This document shows, piece after piece, positions 21,640 to 32,500 of a stretch of DNA of 64,000 bases; the stretch's first letter is position 1, and every line of letters begins with the position of its first letter. This DNA is from Haliotis asinina (Eukaryota > Mollusca > Gastropoda > Lepetellida > Haliotidae). Position numbers and translations under genes: made by a program. The stretch covers positions 26,924,249 through 26,988,248 of the forward strand of contig NC_090283.1 of assembly GCF_037392515.1 (NCBI RefSeq), given 5' to 3'. The notes beneath the pieces are model-generated. The model ran no database searches. It saw only the letters and a program-made list of their open reading frames with translations, and was not told the DNA's origin.

Positions 21640-22095
21640 CACTTGAGATTGAATGAGCTGGAATGCTGTCGGAAAGGAATTTTCTGGAGATTCCTTGAAA
21701 TTCGAACTGAATTCTAAAACTTCTTACTGGAATCAGAATGCATTCCAAATATTTGGGACAGTTCTTGTAATATGCCCGAATGTTTTGATCATGGTTTTGA
21801 ATGTTCAAAACCTTCGAGGTACATTCGAAGTGGAAAAATATCGAACGGCATTTGAGGTGCATTCTAACTGCATTCTAAGAATTCTGAACATATATGAGGG
21901 AAAACAGAAAAGACGAGCCACTTCAAATTATGTCGGGATGTCTCGAATGCGAATGCGCTTCGAATGAGTGTGAATGTATCTCGATTGCTGCTGGACTTCA
22001 GGTGGAATATTCTTCAAATGTATTGGAACATTTCAATGTGGTTGGAATACAGTTCGAATGTGCCTCAAATACATCCCGAATAGTCAGTCAGTCAG
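21640..22095. repeat. Degenerate GAATG / TTCGAA-rich patch
   Basis: Short variants of GGAATG, TTCGAATG, GCATTC and ATTCTAA recur many times on both strands without a fixed period. Overlapping open frames here show no domain and follow from the repeated hexamers. It looks like an old simple-sequence array. Confidence 0.5.
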
Positions 22096-22599
22096 AACGT
22101 CCCGGATGCTCATCGACTGAGCCCTGACGTCATCACAACACCCCTCGAATTGAATAAAAATGTGGCCGTCACTCTCACTAAAACGTCAGATAGCATTTGG
22201 GAGTCACATTCTTACAAAGCTTAAAAAATGTTTATTTTGACATTCTCTATCGAATGCGATTCGAATTTTGGAAATATATTTCTTTCTGATTGATTCTCCT
22301 TGATTCCTGTCAGTTCGGAATAAGTGTGAGCCTTTGGATTTCTAAGCCTTTCTTAAGAGAGTCTTTAGTGCTATAAATCATCTTTAACTTCCGACTATCT
22401 TAGTGCGAAGGGAGCTTCGAAAATCTAAGCCCTGATCGGCTATATGACATCGGTATGCAATGTGACGATCATAAGATCACAAACAATGAAAGTGATGATC
22501 GTCAGATCACAAACACAAAGGGGTCATCAGATTATGACCGTTGCTCATTCTGTTAATCACTGATTGACTGATCAGTCCAGAATTTCATTATTCAGAAAC

Positions 22600-22736
22600 G
22601 TCACTTTCAGCAATATTTCATCAATATCACTGCGGAAGACACCAAAAAGGGCTTCACACAATGTTCCCATGTGGGAAATCGAACCCGGGTCTTAAGCGTG
22701 ATGAGAGGAAGCTTTAACCACTTGGCTACCCCACCA
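22600..22736 (-). repeat. tRNA-headed SINE (family A)
   Basis: The complement carries GGTAGCCAAGTGGTTAAAGC, then GACCCGGGTTCGATTTCCC (B box), then TTGTGTGAAGCCC. The GTAAAAC tail is missing. Confidence 0.75.
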
Positions 22737-23350
22737 GTCTGAATTTGGTCAAGATGAAATATTAGTCAGAAGTTATTTTCGTCACTGAACAAAAAAACAA
22801 CTGAGCTAACGATGTTGAAACAAATGTGTAAAAAGTTGGTCTACTTAGAGTCAGGAAGGTCACGATGACGGCATCACACTGTGACATCATATCTGAAGAA
22901 CCCAGGACTGAAGCTCTCAGGAAATTTTTGTTAGCGCTCGATCACACCGTATCAGAGAGGTAAACAAGCAGATTGTTTGGGTTTGTTTTTGTTTTTTTAA
23001 TTTTAATTCATTTGTATTTTGGATCAGTTGTGCTAATAAACCAGAGTTTTGCACATGGAACATTTTTGTAAATAAATATAAAATATGTCGACTGTCATGA
23101 GTCTTGGCACTTTGCAGTTGAATCGTCGCAAAACTAAATGAAGCGGTCGGAAAATCCTTATACGCGTGCAATGGGAAACAAGTATTGTGGAGTTACAAGT
23201 ATGTTCATAGTTGGATAGCTGCCATTATCAACGCCTTTATTGAGAATTTGAAAGCATGAAAGCATCTTTAAAACGTTTCTTGTTTCAGATAATTTATCAA
23301 ATCTTCGAAACTTTTTTGTGAATTTTGGAGGGGTTTAGAAACAATAAATG

Positions 23351-23515
23351 AGTGAATGAGTATGGTAAAATTTTACGCCGCTTTCAACAATATTCAGGCA
23401 ATATCACGGCGGGGACACCGGAAATGGACTTCACGCCCAGTAACCCTGTGGGGAATCGAACCCGGGGCTTTCACCGTGACAAGACAACGCTTTCACCACT
23501 GTGCTATCTCATCGC
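23351..23515 (-). repeat. tRNA-headed SINE (family A)
   Basis: The tail ATTTTACGCCGCTTTCAACA and body CAATATCACGGCGGGGACAC precede GGGGAATCGAACCCGGGGCT and the head region. The copy is complete apart from a weak A box. Confidence 0.75.
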
Positions 23516-23811
23516 AAATACGAAATTGTTAGGGGTTAAGACTATTTGGTGACGCTTAGTAAAAAATGAATATGACGTAGATCGAGTCGCTTTGCCTAGA
23601 TATATATATATTTTTTAATATAGACTAAGAATGAGTTGAACGAGTGGTAATGGGTGTATACAGGTTGGAGTATTTTTCTGTCACGCTATCGTATAGATCT
23701 CCATAGCGGTGTAGGGATTCGAGATGGGAAACATATTAATTTCAGATCGGGTCAGCGGGTCATAATTTGCCCTTTAACAATGTACTTGAATATGATGATG
23801 TCAGTTATTAA

Positions 23812-23957
23812 GGTGTTAAACGTCCGTGGTGGTGCCTCTTATAAGCTATCATGGAGCTGGGGTCCAATTCCCCAAAATGGGTACAATGTGTGAAGCCCAT
23901 TTCTAGTATCCCCCGCTGGGAAATTGCTCGTAAAAGTTGACTCACTCACTCACTCAC
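23812..23957 (+). repeat. tRNA-headed SINE (family A)
   Basis: A diverged head is followed by the B-box-like GGTCCAATTCC, GGGTACAATGTGTGAAGCCC, ATTTCTAGTATCCCCCG and the tail AGTTGACTCACTCACTCAC. Confidence 0.7.
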
Positions 23958-25906
23958 TATGATGGGGATGCACTATGTACCTCTTAGATGTCATGTCGGT
24001 TCACTTGGAGTCATCTACAACAATGTTCATAGCATCCACCACTGGTTGGCCTGGCGACATATAGCTGGAGTGCTGTGTGAGGTGAAAAAAAGACAAAACG
24101 TAACACAAACAAATCTTATCACAAGTGAGTGAGGTTTGGGTTGACGTGGGTGTCAGAAATAGTTCATGTTTATCATGGTGAGTTAGCACTGAATATGGCA
24201 GAAATACCTCGAGCACATTTCAAACGTTACACATGCAGCAGAAATGTACACAAATAGTGACACTTGGAAAGGTTTCCTCAAATTATCATAAATCGTGGGA
24301 ATTGACGTGGTGGTACACGGTACCACTTTCACGTCGCTCACATGAAATACACATGTAATCTTCTCAGGTACTCAAACCTTCGCACTACTTTGTCACTTCA
24401 TTACCTCAGCGCTAAATTTAGACGCCCGCATGTCGCAATGTACATGCGCAGTACACTGACACGGTCAACCAACTCCACGTGAACTCCACGTGGTCTTGCC
24501 GTTGTATAATACTTGTCAGTGCGGTCGCTGTATAGTCTCTGTGCTTGGTTACAAAATGCGATTGATACAATATGCATATAGTAGAAACACTACACTTTCC
24601 GGCCTACTTGGAAAATTGATGTGAACTTAATATATTGATGTTACAAACACAATAGGTTGCTACACAATTACCCCTGCCAGTACATGACAGGTGGTGGTTG
24701 GTGAAGTGCGGCGTCGTTTGTTATACAGTGCAGACAGAAATGCGTACATGTGTGCTGGTACTGTATTTATTTCATTTCAATGAAGAGAGATTTAGTGAGA
24801 GAGAGGGGGTGACACAGATACATTTAGTGGGGGAGGGTGGGGGTGGGTTGTTGGGAGGTTGACATAGAGGGCAGGACCCAATTTCACAAGGCACAATCAC
24901 AAGTCACTAAGGTTGCCTTTGTGAAATGAGAGAGAGATAGAGAGGGGGAGAGAGAGAGATTAATTAATTAATTAATTAATTCACTCGGGGCAGGGTTAAT
25001 TCACCCGGAGCCTACAATATTCACTTCCTTGAATCTACACGTTCACTAGCTAACGATTTATGGCTTGTGGTATAACGTCATCTTTAGGGAGCCATGATAT
25101 ATTGGGCAATTAATACTCGAGCAGGACTGTATACATAAGGAATACAGGTTGGAGGTGGAGCCATGTATGTCATTTGCACTCTGAAAGTGAAAAACGTACC
25201 TTGCTTATCTCATAACAGTACAGGCTCATGTCTATTGCACATGGTTCACCATGTGTTTGGGTCGTGCTGAGGGACTATGTATTTAGATACTCGTATTTAG
25301 GCCTAACGACCGACCGATGAAATGTCATTTGAACCAAATAGCTTAAACGCCATAAAAATACAATCCTTATGTTAATATTATCTGTGTAGGGTTAGTCCTT
25401 GAAAGTGCGTACGCGTAAATCTGACAGAGACAAATAACCCTACTTACATAGAAGTGGTATCAAGAAAGATGGGAAATTGAGGGTAACTTTTGATATCTCT
25501 TGATCACAGAGCTTCGTGGCACAAAAGCGTTGGGCAGATGGGGAAATCAAGGTGGTTCGTGCAGGGACTCTCGCACAGACTATGTTGGGGTGTGCTTGTG
25601 TGTTTGGTGGGGCGTGTCCCGAGATGATGGGTGTAGTCTCGGGTTAATATTGGGGTTGGATTGTAACCCCCGTGCATGATATATTATTTAAAAAACGCAA
25701 ATGAGGGGGGTATTTAGACACCCGCTATTTTTATAGGGCTTCGTTTGTGACAGTGTTATTGTGGTGGTGTATCAGATTATTCGTAATAAAAAACTAACCT
25801 TTCACATAAATTACACCCTGTAATTACCAGTGACAATACTCTTTGTTTCCTGAGTCTGTGATCCTGGCGACAGATATACCCACAAGCCCCGTGACATGGG
25901 TCACAT
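23958..25906. other. Intergenic stretch with G-rich, GA and ATTA tracts
   Basis: No gene is supported. Two E-boxes lie close together (CTCCACGTG repeated at about 24473-24493). A G-rich run of quadruplex type occurs at 24829-24847 (GGGGGAGGGTGGGGGTGGG). GA repeats lie around 24930-24960, and a short ATTA repeat at about 24958-24981. Confidence 0.5.
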
Positions 25907-26178
25907 TGCCATTCTTCCATTTCTCCCATCGTTCCAACTTTCTCATCGGTTCATCTTTCTCATGGTTCCATCTTTCCCATTGTTCCGTCTTTCCCATTGT
26001 TCCATCTTTCTCATCGTTCCACCACCATCCTCATAGTTCCATCTTTCCCATTGTTCCATCTTTTCCATTGTTACATCATTCGCATCGTTCCATCTTTCTC
26101 ATTATCAGTTCTTTCTTATCATCCCATCTTTCCCATTGTTCTATTTTTCTCAGTGTGACATTTTTCCCATTCTTCCTT
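25907..26178. repeat. Pyrimidine-rich ~17-bp minisatellite
   Basis: Around 16 degenerate units resemble ATCTTTCCCATTGTTCC with TTCTCATCG variants. The long + strand frame across it (a chain of SIFPIVPSF-like repeats) is created by the array. Confidence 0.85.
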
Positions 26179-27500
26179 CCGTCTCACGTGTCAGAACCAA
26201 CTGAGGCGAACACCATGTCTATCGGTAGTCGATTTTTTTATACCTGTTTTCATACACACCTGTCACAGAAAGCGCAGCAACCGCATTTCATGCAGTCTGT
26301 TTTCACCATCGCTGCACTGTCCCAAGGCGAAACCGCCTGGCCACATAAATCTGTCACATGTTTTGCCTGAGGCAAGCCAAAGAGAGCATATATATAACCT
26401 TACATACGACCACTTGCAGAATGACACTTTTAAAGTAAACAACGCCGTGGGTCGTTCTAAAGAATATCCAGTAACTATACGTGGACCCATGCCCCGAGTA
26501 TCTTACATTTAGTAAATTATATTCACCACTAATAAACTACTTTGCTCACTTTGTCTAAGTAGTTGATGTACGGCTAGTTAAAATGTGTCAGTGTTCCAAG
26601 TATTAATGTCACTAACCCAACCTAACCCAAACTCCGTCCACAGAGAATAAAAGGGCAGGAACGATCGGAATTCTTACCGCCGTTTCCACAAATATCGGTG
26701 TATTCCCAGAATGACCTTGAGTAAAGGCAATTCTACACACTTGTAAAATTCTACACAACAGATGGGGCTTCACACACTGCACAAGTTTGAAACTGAACCC
26801 ACTTTCGGCGTTACCCTAATTTGTGAAACAACTTTTATCCAATGTTGAATAAAATTCTGAGATTTAAATGTTCAGTTGGCAAGGTAAAACATGAACATCC
26901 GCAATCTTACTTTCACTTAATTCGATTTATTGTTCTGTTTAAATAAAGTGAAATTCATCGGTACGTTTTCACCGTAAACAGACTATAGTATAAAGTAGCA
27001 GAATGGCAGCTTTGTTTTAATGAGACACTTGTCAAACACTTAATACTCAGGGGCAAATACAGCAATACATGCCTGTTGTACTTCGCTTTCGATCGGTAGC
27101 CATGTTGCATGCTAGCTAAACTTAGTATTGTTACCATATGTTTTTGATTGTGTCCTAAGTTAACCTTACCATTTCCTCAGGTTGAATCTGACGAATCCTG
27201 CTTGACTCACGTTTTGATATTCGCACGCATGAGGTATGGATGTTCACAGATAATGTGTAACGCAGACATTTCATGTGACATCATGCTGCACGTGCAGTAC
27301 GTGCAGAAGCTGAAATGGCTGGGATTCAGTTATCTCGTGTCAAGTGTCGTAACTGTTATGTGATTATATGATAACGTCAGTATCGGAATGCGGTTCTGAT
27401 ACCAAAAACGTTGATCGTCTGCGTGTCGCACGGTTTCCATCTGTGTGTACTGATAATTAACTGTTATGGGTTTCCCTACTTGTTACAAAACTCTGGGGTG
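26179..27500. other. Intergenic stretch with one decayed SINE
   Basis: No gene was recognised. A decayed family A copy (- strand) can be traced at about 26672-26815 through TTCTTACCGCCGTTTCCACA, GATGGGGCTTCACACACTGC and GAAACTGAACCC. The rest shows nothing I can name. Confidence 0.4.
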
Positions 27501-27509
27501 GACACAATG

Positions 27510-27665
27510 GCCATAGCCTTGTGATTCAAGGGCTGGAGAGACAGGTTCGACTCCATACATGGGCACAATGTTTGAAGCCCATCTCTGGTGTCCCACCCCC
27601 CCCCCCCCCCCCCCCCCCCCCCACGATATTGCTAAATGCGACGTAGTCCATCAAGCATTCACTCG
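27510..27665 (+). repeat. tRNA-headed SINE (family A) with a 27-C run
   Basis: The head GGCCATAGCCTTGTGATTCA and B box GGTTCGACTCC lead to TTTGAAGCCCATCTCTGGTG. A homopolymer of 27 C at 27596-27622 expands the short C run that other copies have at this point. The tail CACGATATTGCTAAATGCG follows. Confidence 0.75.
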
Positions 27666-27667
27666 TT

Positions 27668-27950
27668 ACGCTGAGGACCCGTGAAGGTCCCGGGGAGAAT
27701 AGGCCTTCAGTAACCCGTGCTTGCCATACAAGGCGACTATGCTTGTGATAAGAGGCGACTATCGGGATCGGGTGGCCAGGCTCGCTGACTTGGTTGACAC
27801 ATGTCATCGGTTCCCATTTGCGCAAGCGGATGCTCATGTTGTTGATCACTGGATTGTCTGGTCCAGACTCGATCATTTATAGACCGCCGCCATATAGCTG
27901 TAATGTTGCTGAGTGCGGCGTAAAACTCAACTCACTCACTCACTCACTTT
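27668..27950 (+). repeat. SINE-like repeat family B, full length
   Basis: This is the best sense-strand copy. It opens GACCCGTGAAGGTCCCGGGG, passes CTTCAGTAACCCGTGCTTGC, GGCTCGCTGACTTGGTTGAC and CACTGGATTGTCTGGTCCAG, and ends GCGGCGTAAAACTCAACTCA with a CACT run. It directly follows a family A copy. Confidence 0.85.
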
Positions 27951-28071
27951 ATAACATGCTATACCATTCGCATTTATCGACCACCGGTTCAAAGCTACAT
28001 AGCTAAATAATGCGTTGTCAGAAAGTACATGCCAGGAAATAGGTTCCTGTCACAGTCCTCCGTGTAGAATT

Positions 28072-28466
28072 AGATTCCGGGTTAGAGTATGTCCTCAGTA
28101 ACCTACATATGCGTGTCATATGAGGCGACTTAATGCAGAGGGAGATCCATAAAAACCAAACCTAGAGTATATCTGTGCAAAAGAGCATAAAAAAAGGTGA
28201 CACAGCAAAGCGTGTTGAGATGTTAAGACATTACAACAGGAATTAAAAGGCGGGTATTCTTGTCGTTGGAGGCGACTAACGGGAACCGGTGGTCCGACTC
28301 GCTGACTTGGTTGACTCATGTCATCGGTTCCCAATTGCGCAGATCGATACACGTGAAGTTGATCACTGGATTGTGTGGTCCAGACTCGATTATCTACAGA
28401 CCGCCACCATATAGCTGTAATATTGCTGAGTGCGGCATAAAACTAAACTCATCCACTCACTCACAA
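28072..28466 (+). repeat. SINE-like repeat family B, apparently interrupted
   Basis: A head-like part (GGGTTAGAGTATGTCCTCAG, ATGAGGCGACTTAATG) is separated by about 120 bp of unrelated sequence from AGGCGACTAACGGGAACCGG. The rest of the unit then runs to the CATCCACTCACTCAC tail. The intervening piece is unidentified. Confidence 0.6.
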
Positions 28467-28485
28467 CACAAATTGCCGTCTAGTG

Positions 28486-28697
28486 GGTGAGTGAGTTTAG
28501 TTTTACGTCGCTTTTAGCAGTATTCCAGCAATATCACAGAGTGAGTGGGGGGAGGTATGTGTGTGTGTGGAGGAGGAGGGGTGGGGGGGCACCGCACATG
28601 GGCTTTACACATGGCACTCATGTGGATAATCGAACCCGGGTCCCCGGGTCCTCGGCATGACGAACTAACTCTTTAACATCTGGACTACCCTACCGCC
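28486..28697 (-). repeat. tRNA-headed SINE (family A) with a GT/GGA expansion
   Basis: The tail GAGTGAGTTTAGTTTTACGT and B-box side GATAATCGAACCCGGGTCC flank a simple-repeat insertion (GTGTGTGTGTGG, GGAGGAGGGG) in the body. The head ends near the GGTAGGGTAGTCCAG complement. Confidence 0.75.
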
Positions 28698-28774
28698 CAC
28701 GAATTTGCCTCTTATATGTTTAAGAGTTTAACATATATACATGACAACACGAATTTCCTTCTTACACGTTTAAA

Positions 28775-28908
28775 GGGGCGTCACGCCGAAAGCCCGGGGT
28801 TTATTCCTCGCCTGGGTACAAAGTGTGAAGCTCATTTCTGGTGTCCCCGTCGTGATATTGCTGGAACATTGCTAAAAGCGGGGTAAAACTAACTCACTCA
28901 CTCACGAG
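28775..28908 (+). repeat. tRNA-headed SINE (family A), head truncated
   Basis: GCGTCACGCCGAAAGCCCGG, GGTTTATTCCTCGCCTGGGT, GTGAAGCTCATTTCTGGTGT and CGTCGTGATATTGCTGGAAC are followed by the tail AACTAACTCACTCACTCAC. Confidence 0.75.
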
Positions 28909-29482
28909 CCGTTTAAGAGGTTCAGATATTACAACACGAATGTCCCTATCACATGTTTAAAATATTAACATATTAAACACGAACGTCCCTCTTGCGTGTT
29001 TAAGAGGTCAAGATGCCACATCACGAATGTCACTCAGAGATGTGAAGATATTACAACAAGAATTTTAGTCTTATGTGTTTAAAATGTCAAAACATTACAG
29101 AATAATCGGCGGTCGGGGTCTCTAGTTTAAACACACAATAAACAATGATTTGAATACGTATTGCTATTTGAAAAAAAAGACTGAGTTGCGTGCCTACTTC
29201 ATGCTTTAAAAACAAGGCATATAATGTTCAACATATCTCTCGTACTACCAAGCCTGATCAATGGACCGAGTACTAAATACAATTTACTATATTTAACAAT
29301 GATGCCTTGGTGGACACTTGCCAACATGAGGTATTGATCCAGGGAGAGATTTCGCAATTTCCCATTACTATATAATCTCCATTACGTCCCACATGACTTC
29401 AAGCGTCCATCACAACCCCAATAGCGAGGCCCGTTCACTTGTGTATTGCGAAAGAAGGGGCGTGGCGATATGGAAATTCTAG

Positions 29483-29489
29483 TATAAAA
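29483..29489 (+). promoter_or_regulatory. TATA box of the eIF4A gene
   Basis: TATAAAA lies 86 bp upstream of the ATG. A start site about 30 bp downstream would fall in the pyrimidine-rich CATTTCCGCCCGCTAC (29501-29516). That would fit the 5' terminal oligopyrimidine start common in translation-factor mRNAs; this last point is inference. Confidence 0.55.
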
Positions 29490-29568
29490 GGCGCGCAAGC
29501 CATTTCCGCCCGCTACAAAACTTCAAAACAAGATTTTTGCTACAAGCGAATTTGATACTCAAAATCCA

Positions 29569-32500
29569 ATGAGTGATTGCGAAAACAAAACTTACGAGAA
29601 CGAATTTTACGGATCCAGTCGTTTCGACGGACAACAAGTAAACCGTTCAAGTAAGAATTCATCCCGTTCCCAGAAGAGGGAACAGTCTAAGGGCGACTAC
29701 TCTTACTACAAAAATGGCTCGAATGGACCGGACCAGACCTGGTAATTATCAATATTATCATTGTCAGAACTATCATTATCATTGTGATTATCATTACCAC
29801 TGCTTATCACGAGATTGATATATGGTAGTAGTAAACATGAAAATTGGCCCGAAAATGATAAAATGACCCTCGTGTCGGAACTTTTAACTTAAAAATAATA
29901 CAGAATGTATTTTGATTCTTATATAAGTGTACATCTTTTTAATGTAAAATATTGGTTTAAGCACTGTAATTGTAACCTTTGGCATATACAACCATATTCT
30001 GTACGTAGATTCTATTACCGTTTTGCCTGAAAAGTCCAATTTATCAATGTTTGTGGCTTATAGAAAACTCAGCGAGAAATAATTCATGTATGTTCAATAA
30101 CGTTATTGTCGAGTGTGGTGCAGTCGATGATGTCTGATCTGTCACGAATTTCTGTGTGATGTCACGAACCGCTCCCTCATAACGCCCCTGTTACACCCAG
30201 GCTATACATTCCATTACCACACGTTTCGATCTTTAATAAATAACTATGAAGGCGATTAATTTATGTTATTCAGTAACTAGGATAACATAGGATGTACTTT
30301 CATAGTACAATCACTTCAGTTATTGTTTAAAATAGTTTTCATTCAACTTTTCTCACGTGAATGTTTAATTTAAATACAAAAGGTACATTTTAATTCCTCC
30401 GCCTGCGTGTTTGACGTCACAGCCCTGAAATGGCGAACCCGTGGAAGACTTTTCACATTTGATATATCACTACGCGTGTAAAAATTGAGGCTGCAAGGCA
30501 TTTGTTGTGATTAAAGATATATTTGAGGGTTCCACGTATTCAGAAGAACCTAAATGTTCACTTCTGTACTATTAGGGAAGTGTGAAGGGCGCCGAAGGGC
30601 GAAATTGCGCAATCGCCGAGTCTTCCGCTTAGTGCTTCGGCTCGCACTCATTCTTTTCATCACGACTAGAAGAAAGAGAGCATGTCATATACTTTAGATT
30701 ATCATGATCGGTAAGCAGTTGTCGTGGTTTTACGTGTATTTCAGATCTGAAACTCTGTAAATTTATTTGTCTGTACCGTTGGGATGTATAACTCAAGGTG
30801 AGATCTCATATTTGATCGTACTTGCTGTTAAATCCGATCTTTTTTGACAGCAAATCGAGAAGGGGAGCCGGAAACATGGCCGCCAATTGCGCACGTGTGT
30901 GTCATAGGCGAACATATGTTATCAGGAATTTTGATGTTTTGTGTTCGCCCAGTTCATTTTCAGCATAGTTAACAAATGGCGTCGAATGGAATGATATTCC
31001 TTCTGCCCCAAATTCTCTAGTTTTGAACAATTTGGCGGCTTGATGATTGACAAAGCCGTCTTCAAGAAATCAACCACTCCGACGTGTGGCACGAACTGTC
31101 CTCGATGACACGAAGGATTAGTAACATAAATTACTCTTTCCTTGTAGTCGTATGAAAAAGAGTTACGTTAAATTTTTTCAGCCAGTCTACGTGTGTATCT
31201 CTAATAACATGAAAAAGTATTTATTTGAAAAGCCCTGGGGACTTGGCAGAAACAATACACGAAACGCGTGTCTCTAATACATCTGGATTGTATTCTAATT
31301 TGTTGCACCGATTTACGTATTCGATCACTTGGGATTTAGTAATTGACTGGAAAGACATATAACCCAAGTGAGTGCGCCCCCCCCCCCCCTCGAACAAAAA
31401 ACTTTAAAAACCTGTACCCATCTGATAACAATGAGTTTTAACGTGTTCATTTAATTGTGTCTTAACTTATTGAAATACATATCTAACGTCTTAAAACGTC
31501 ACACAAAATTTTCACGTTAAAATTGAATGTTTTCTGGTTTTATGGAATAAATATTTGACAGAAGTTTGGGTGTTTATCAGAGGTGATTAGCTGGTGTCAT
31601 ATTTTTACCTTAAACCAGTTCCCTGTATCTTGAGACTTTAGTTATGCTACTGAAGTAAACATTTTGGCTCCAAGAGTTTTCTTTATTGGCTTAAGCATAT
31701 ACCAAAAGTTAATGGATAATTTCTTTGAAGGCAGCGTGGTCACACATCAAATTGTTTAACATTTATTTGGAAGTGTGCTGCACAGTGCCTTCAATCACAT
31801 GACTAAGTAACTGCCATATCATTGGTCGAAATGAGGATATCTCTAAGACTGCCCAAAAGAAACAACTCTCGGTAATAGCACCATTGTAAGTGGCTGGATG
31901 GTTGCCAAGGAAAGATTGTTGTATTCTTCAGTAAGAGCATTGTTGAGATACTGTTGGGTTGCCTCAAGAACAGGCATCAGGTGATGCTAATGCTTTTCCA
32001 TATGCTATCACTGCTTTGAGGCTATGACTGAGCCGCGTATTGCAAACAAATTTCTCTTGCACTAGGGAAGGCAGTGGCAGTCCTGCCATGTGCTATTACC
32101 ATGAAGAAGTGTCCAACTGCAAATCATAATCTTTCATCTTTCTCTTGTATATTCCACACTGTGGTATGCCAGTCTCAGAGGTCAATACAGTATATTGATT
32201 CATCAGTGAAAAACAATGGATTCCAGTCCTGGTCAGCCCAATTTATCTTCCTCTAATCCATACATGCCTGCCATTGATGTAGGCTCAATTAGATGGGAAT
32301 GCATGTTGTCGTTAACCAGACTCTTAGAGACAATTATACAAGTAAAATATTTACACCAAAGGTGTTACACAGGTTTTATGTACGTGGTTGCAATCAGTGT
32401 GCGAAATAGTTTCCAGATTTTGCTAGCCCATCAGGCTAGCTATATCTGAAAGTTGCTAGCCTACAAAATAGTTCATTCATCCAAAATATGACAGACACAG

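Noticed and set aside
21653-22127. Overlapping frames of 77-104 codons
   Set aside because: They derive from the GAATG/TTCGAA-rich patch and show no domain.
25843-26370. 175-codon frame with repeated SIFPIVPSF-like units
   Set aside because: It is a translation of the pyrimidine-rich minisatellite.
27526-27876. 116-codon frame on the - strand with a glycine run
   Set aside because: It is the antisense of two SINEs and the 27-C homopolymer.
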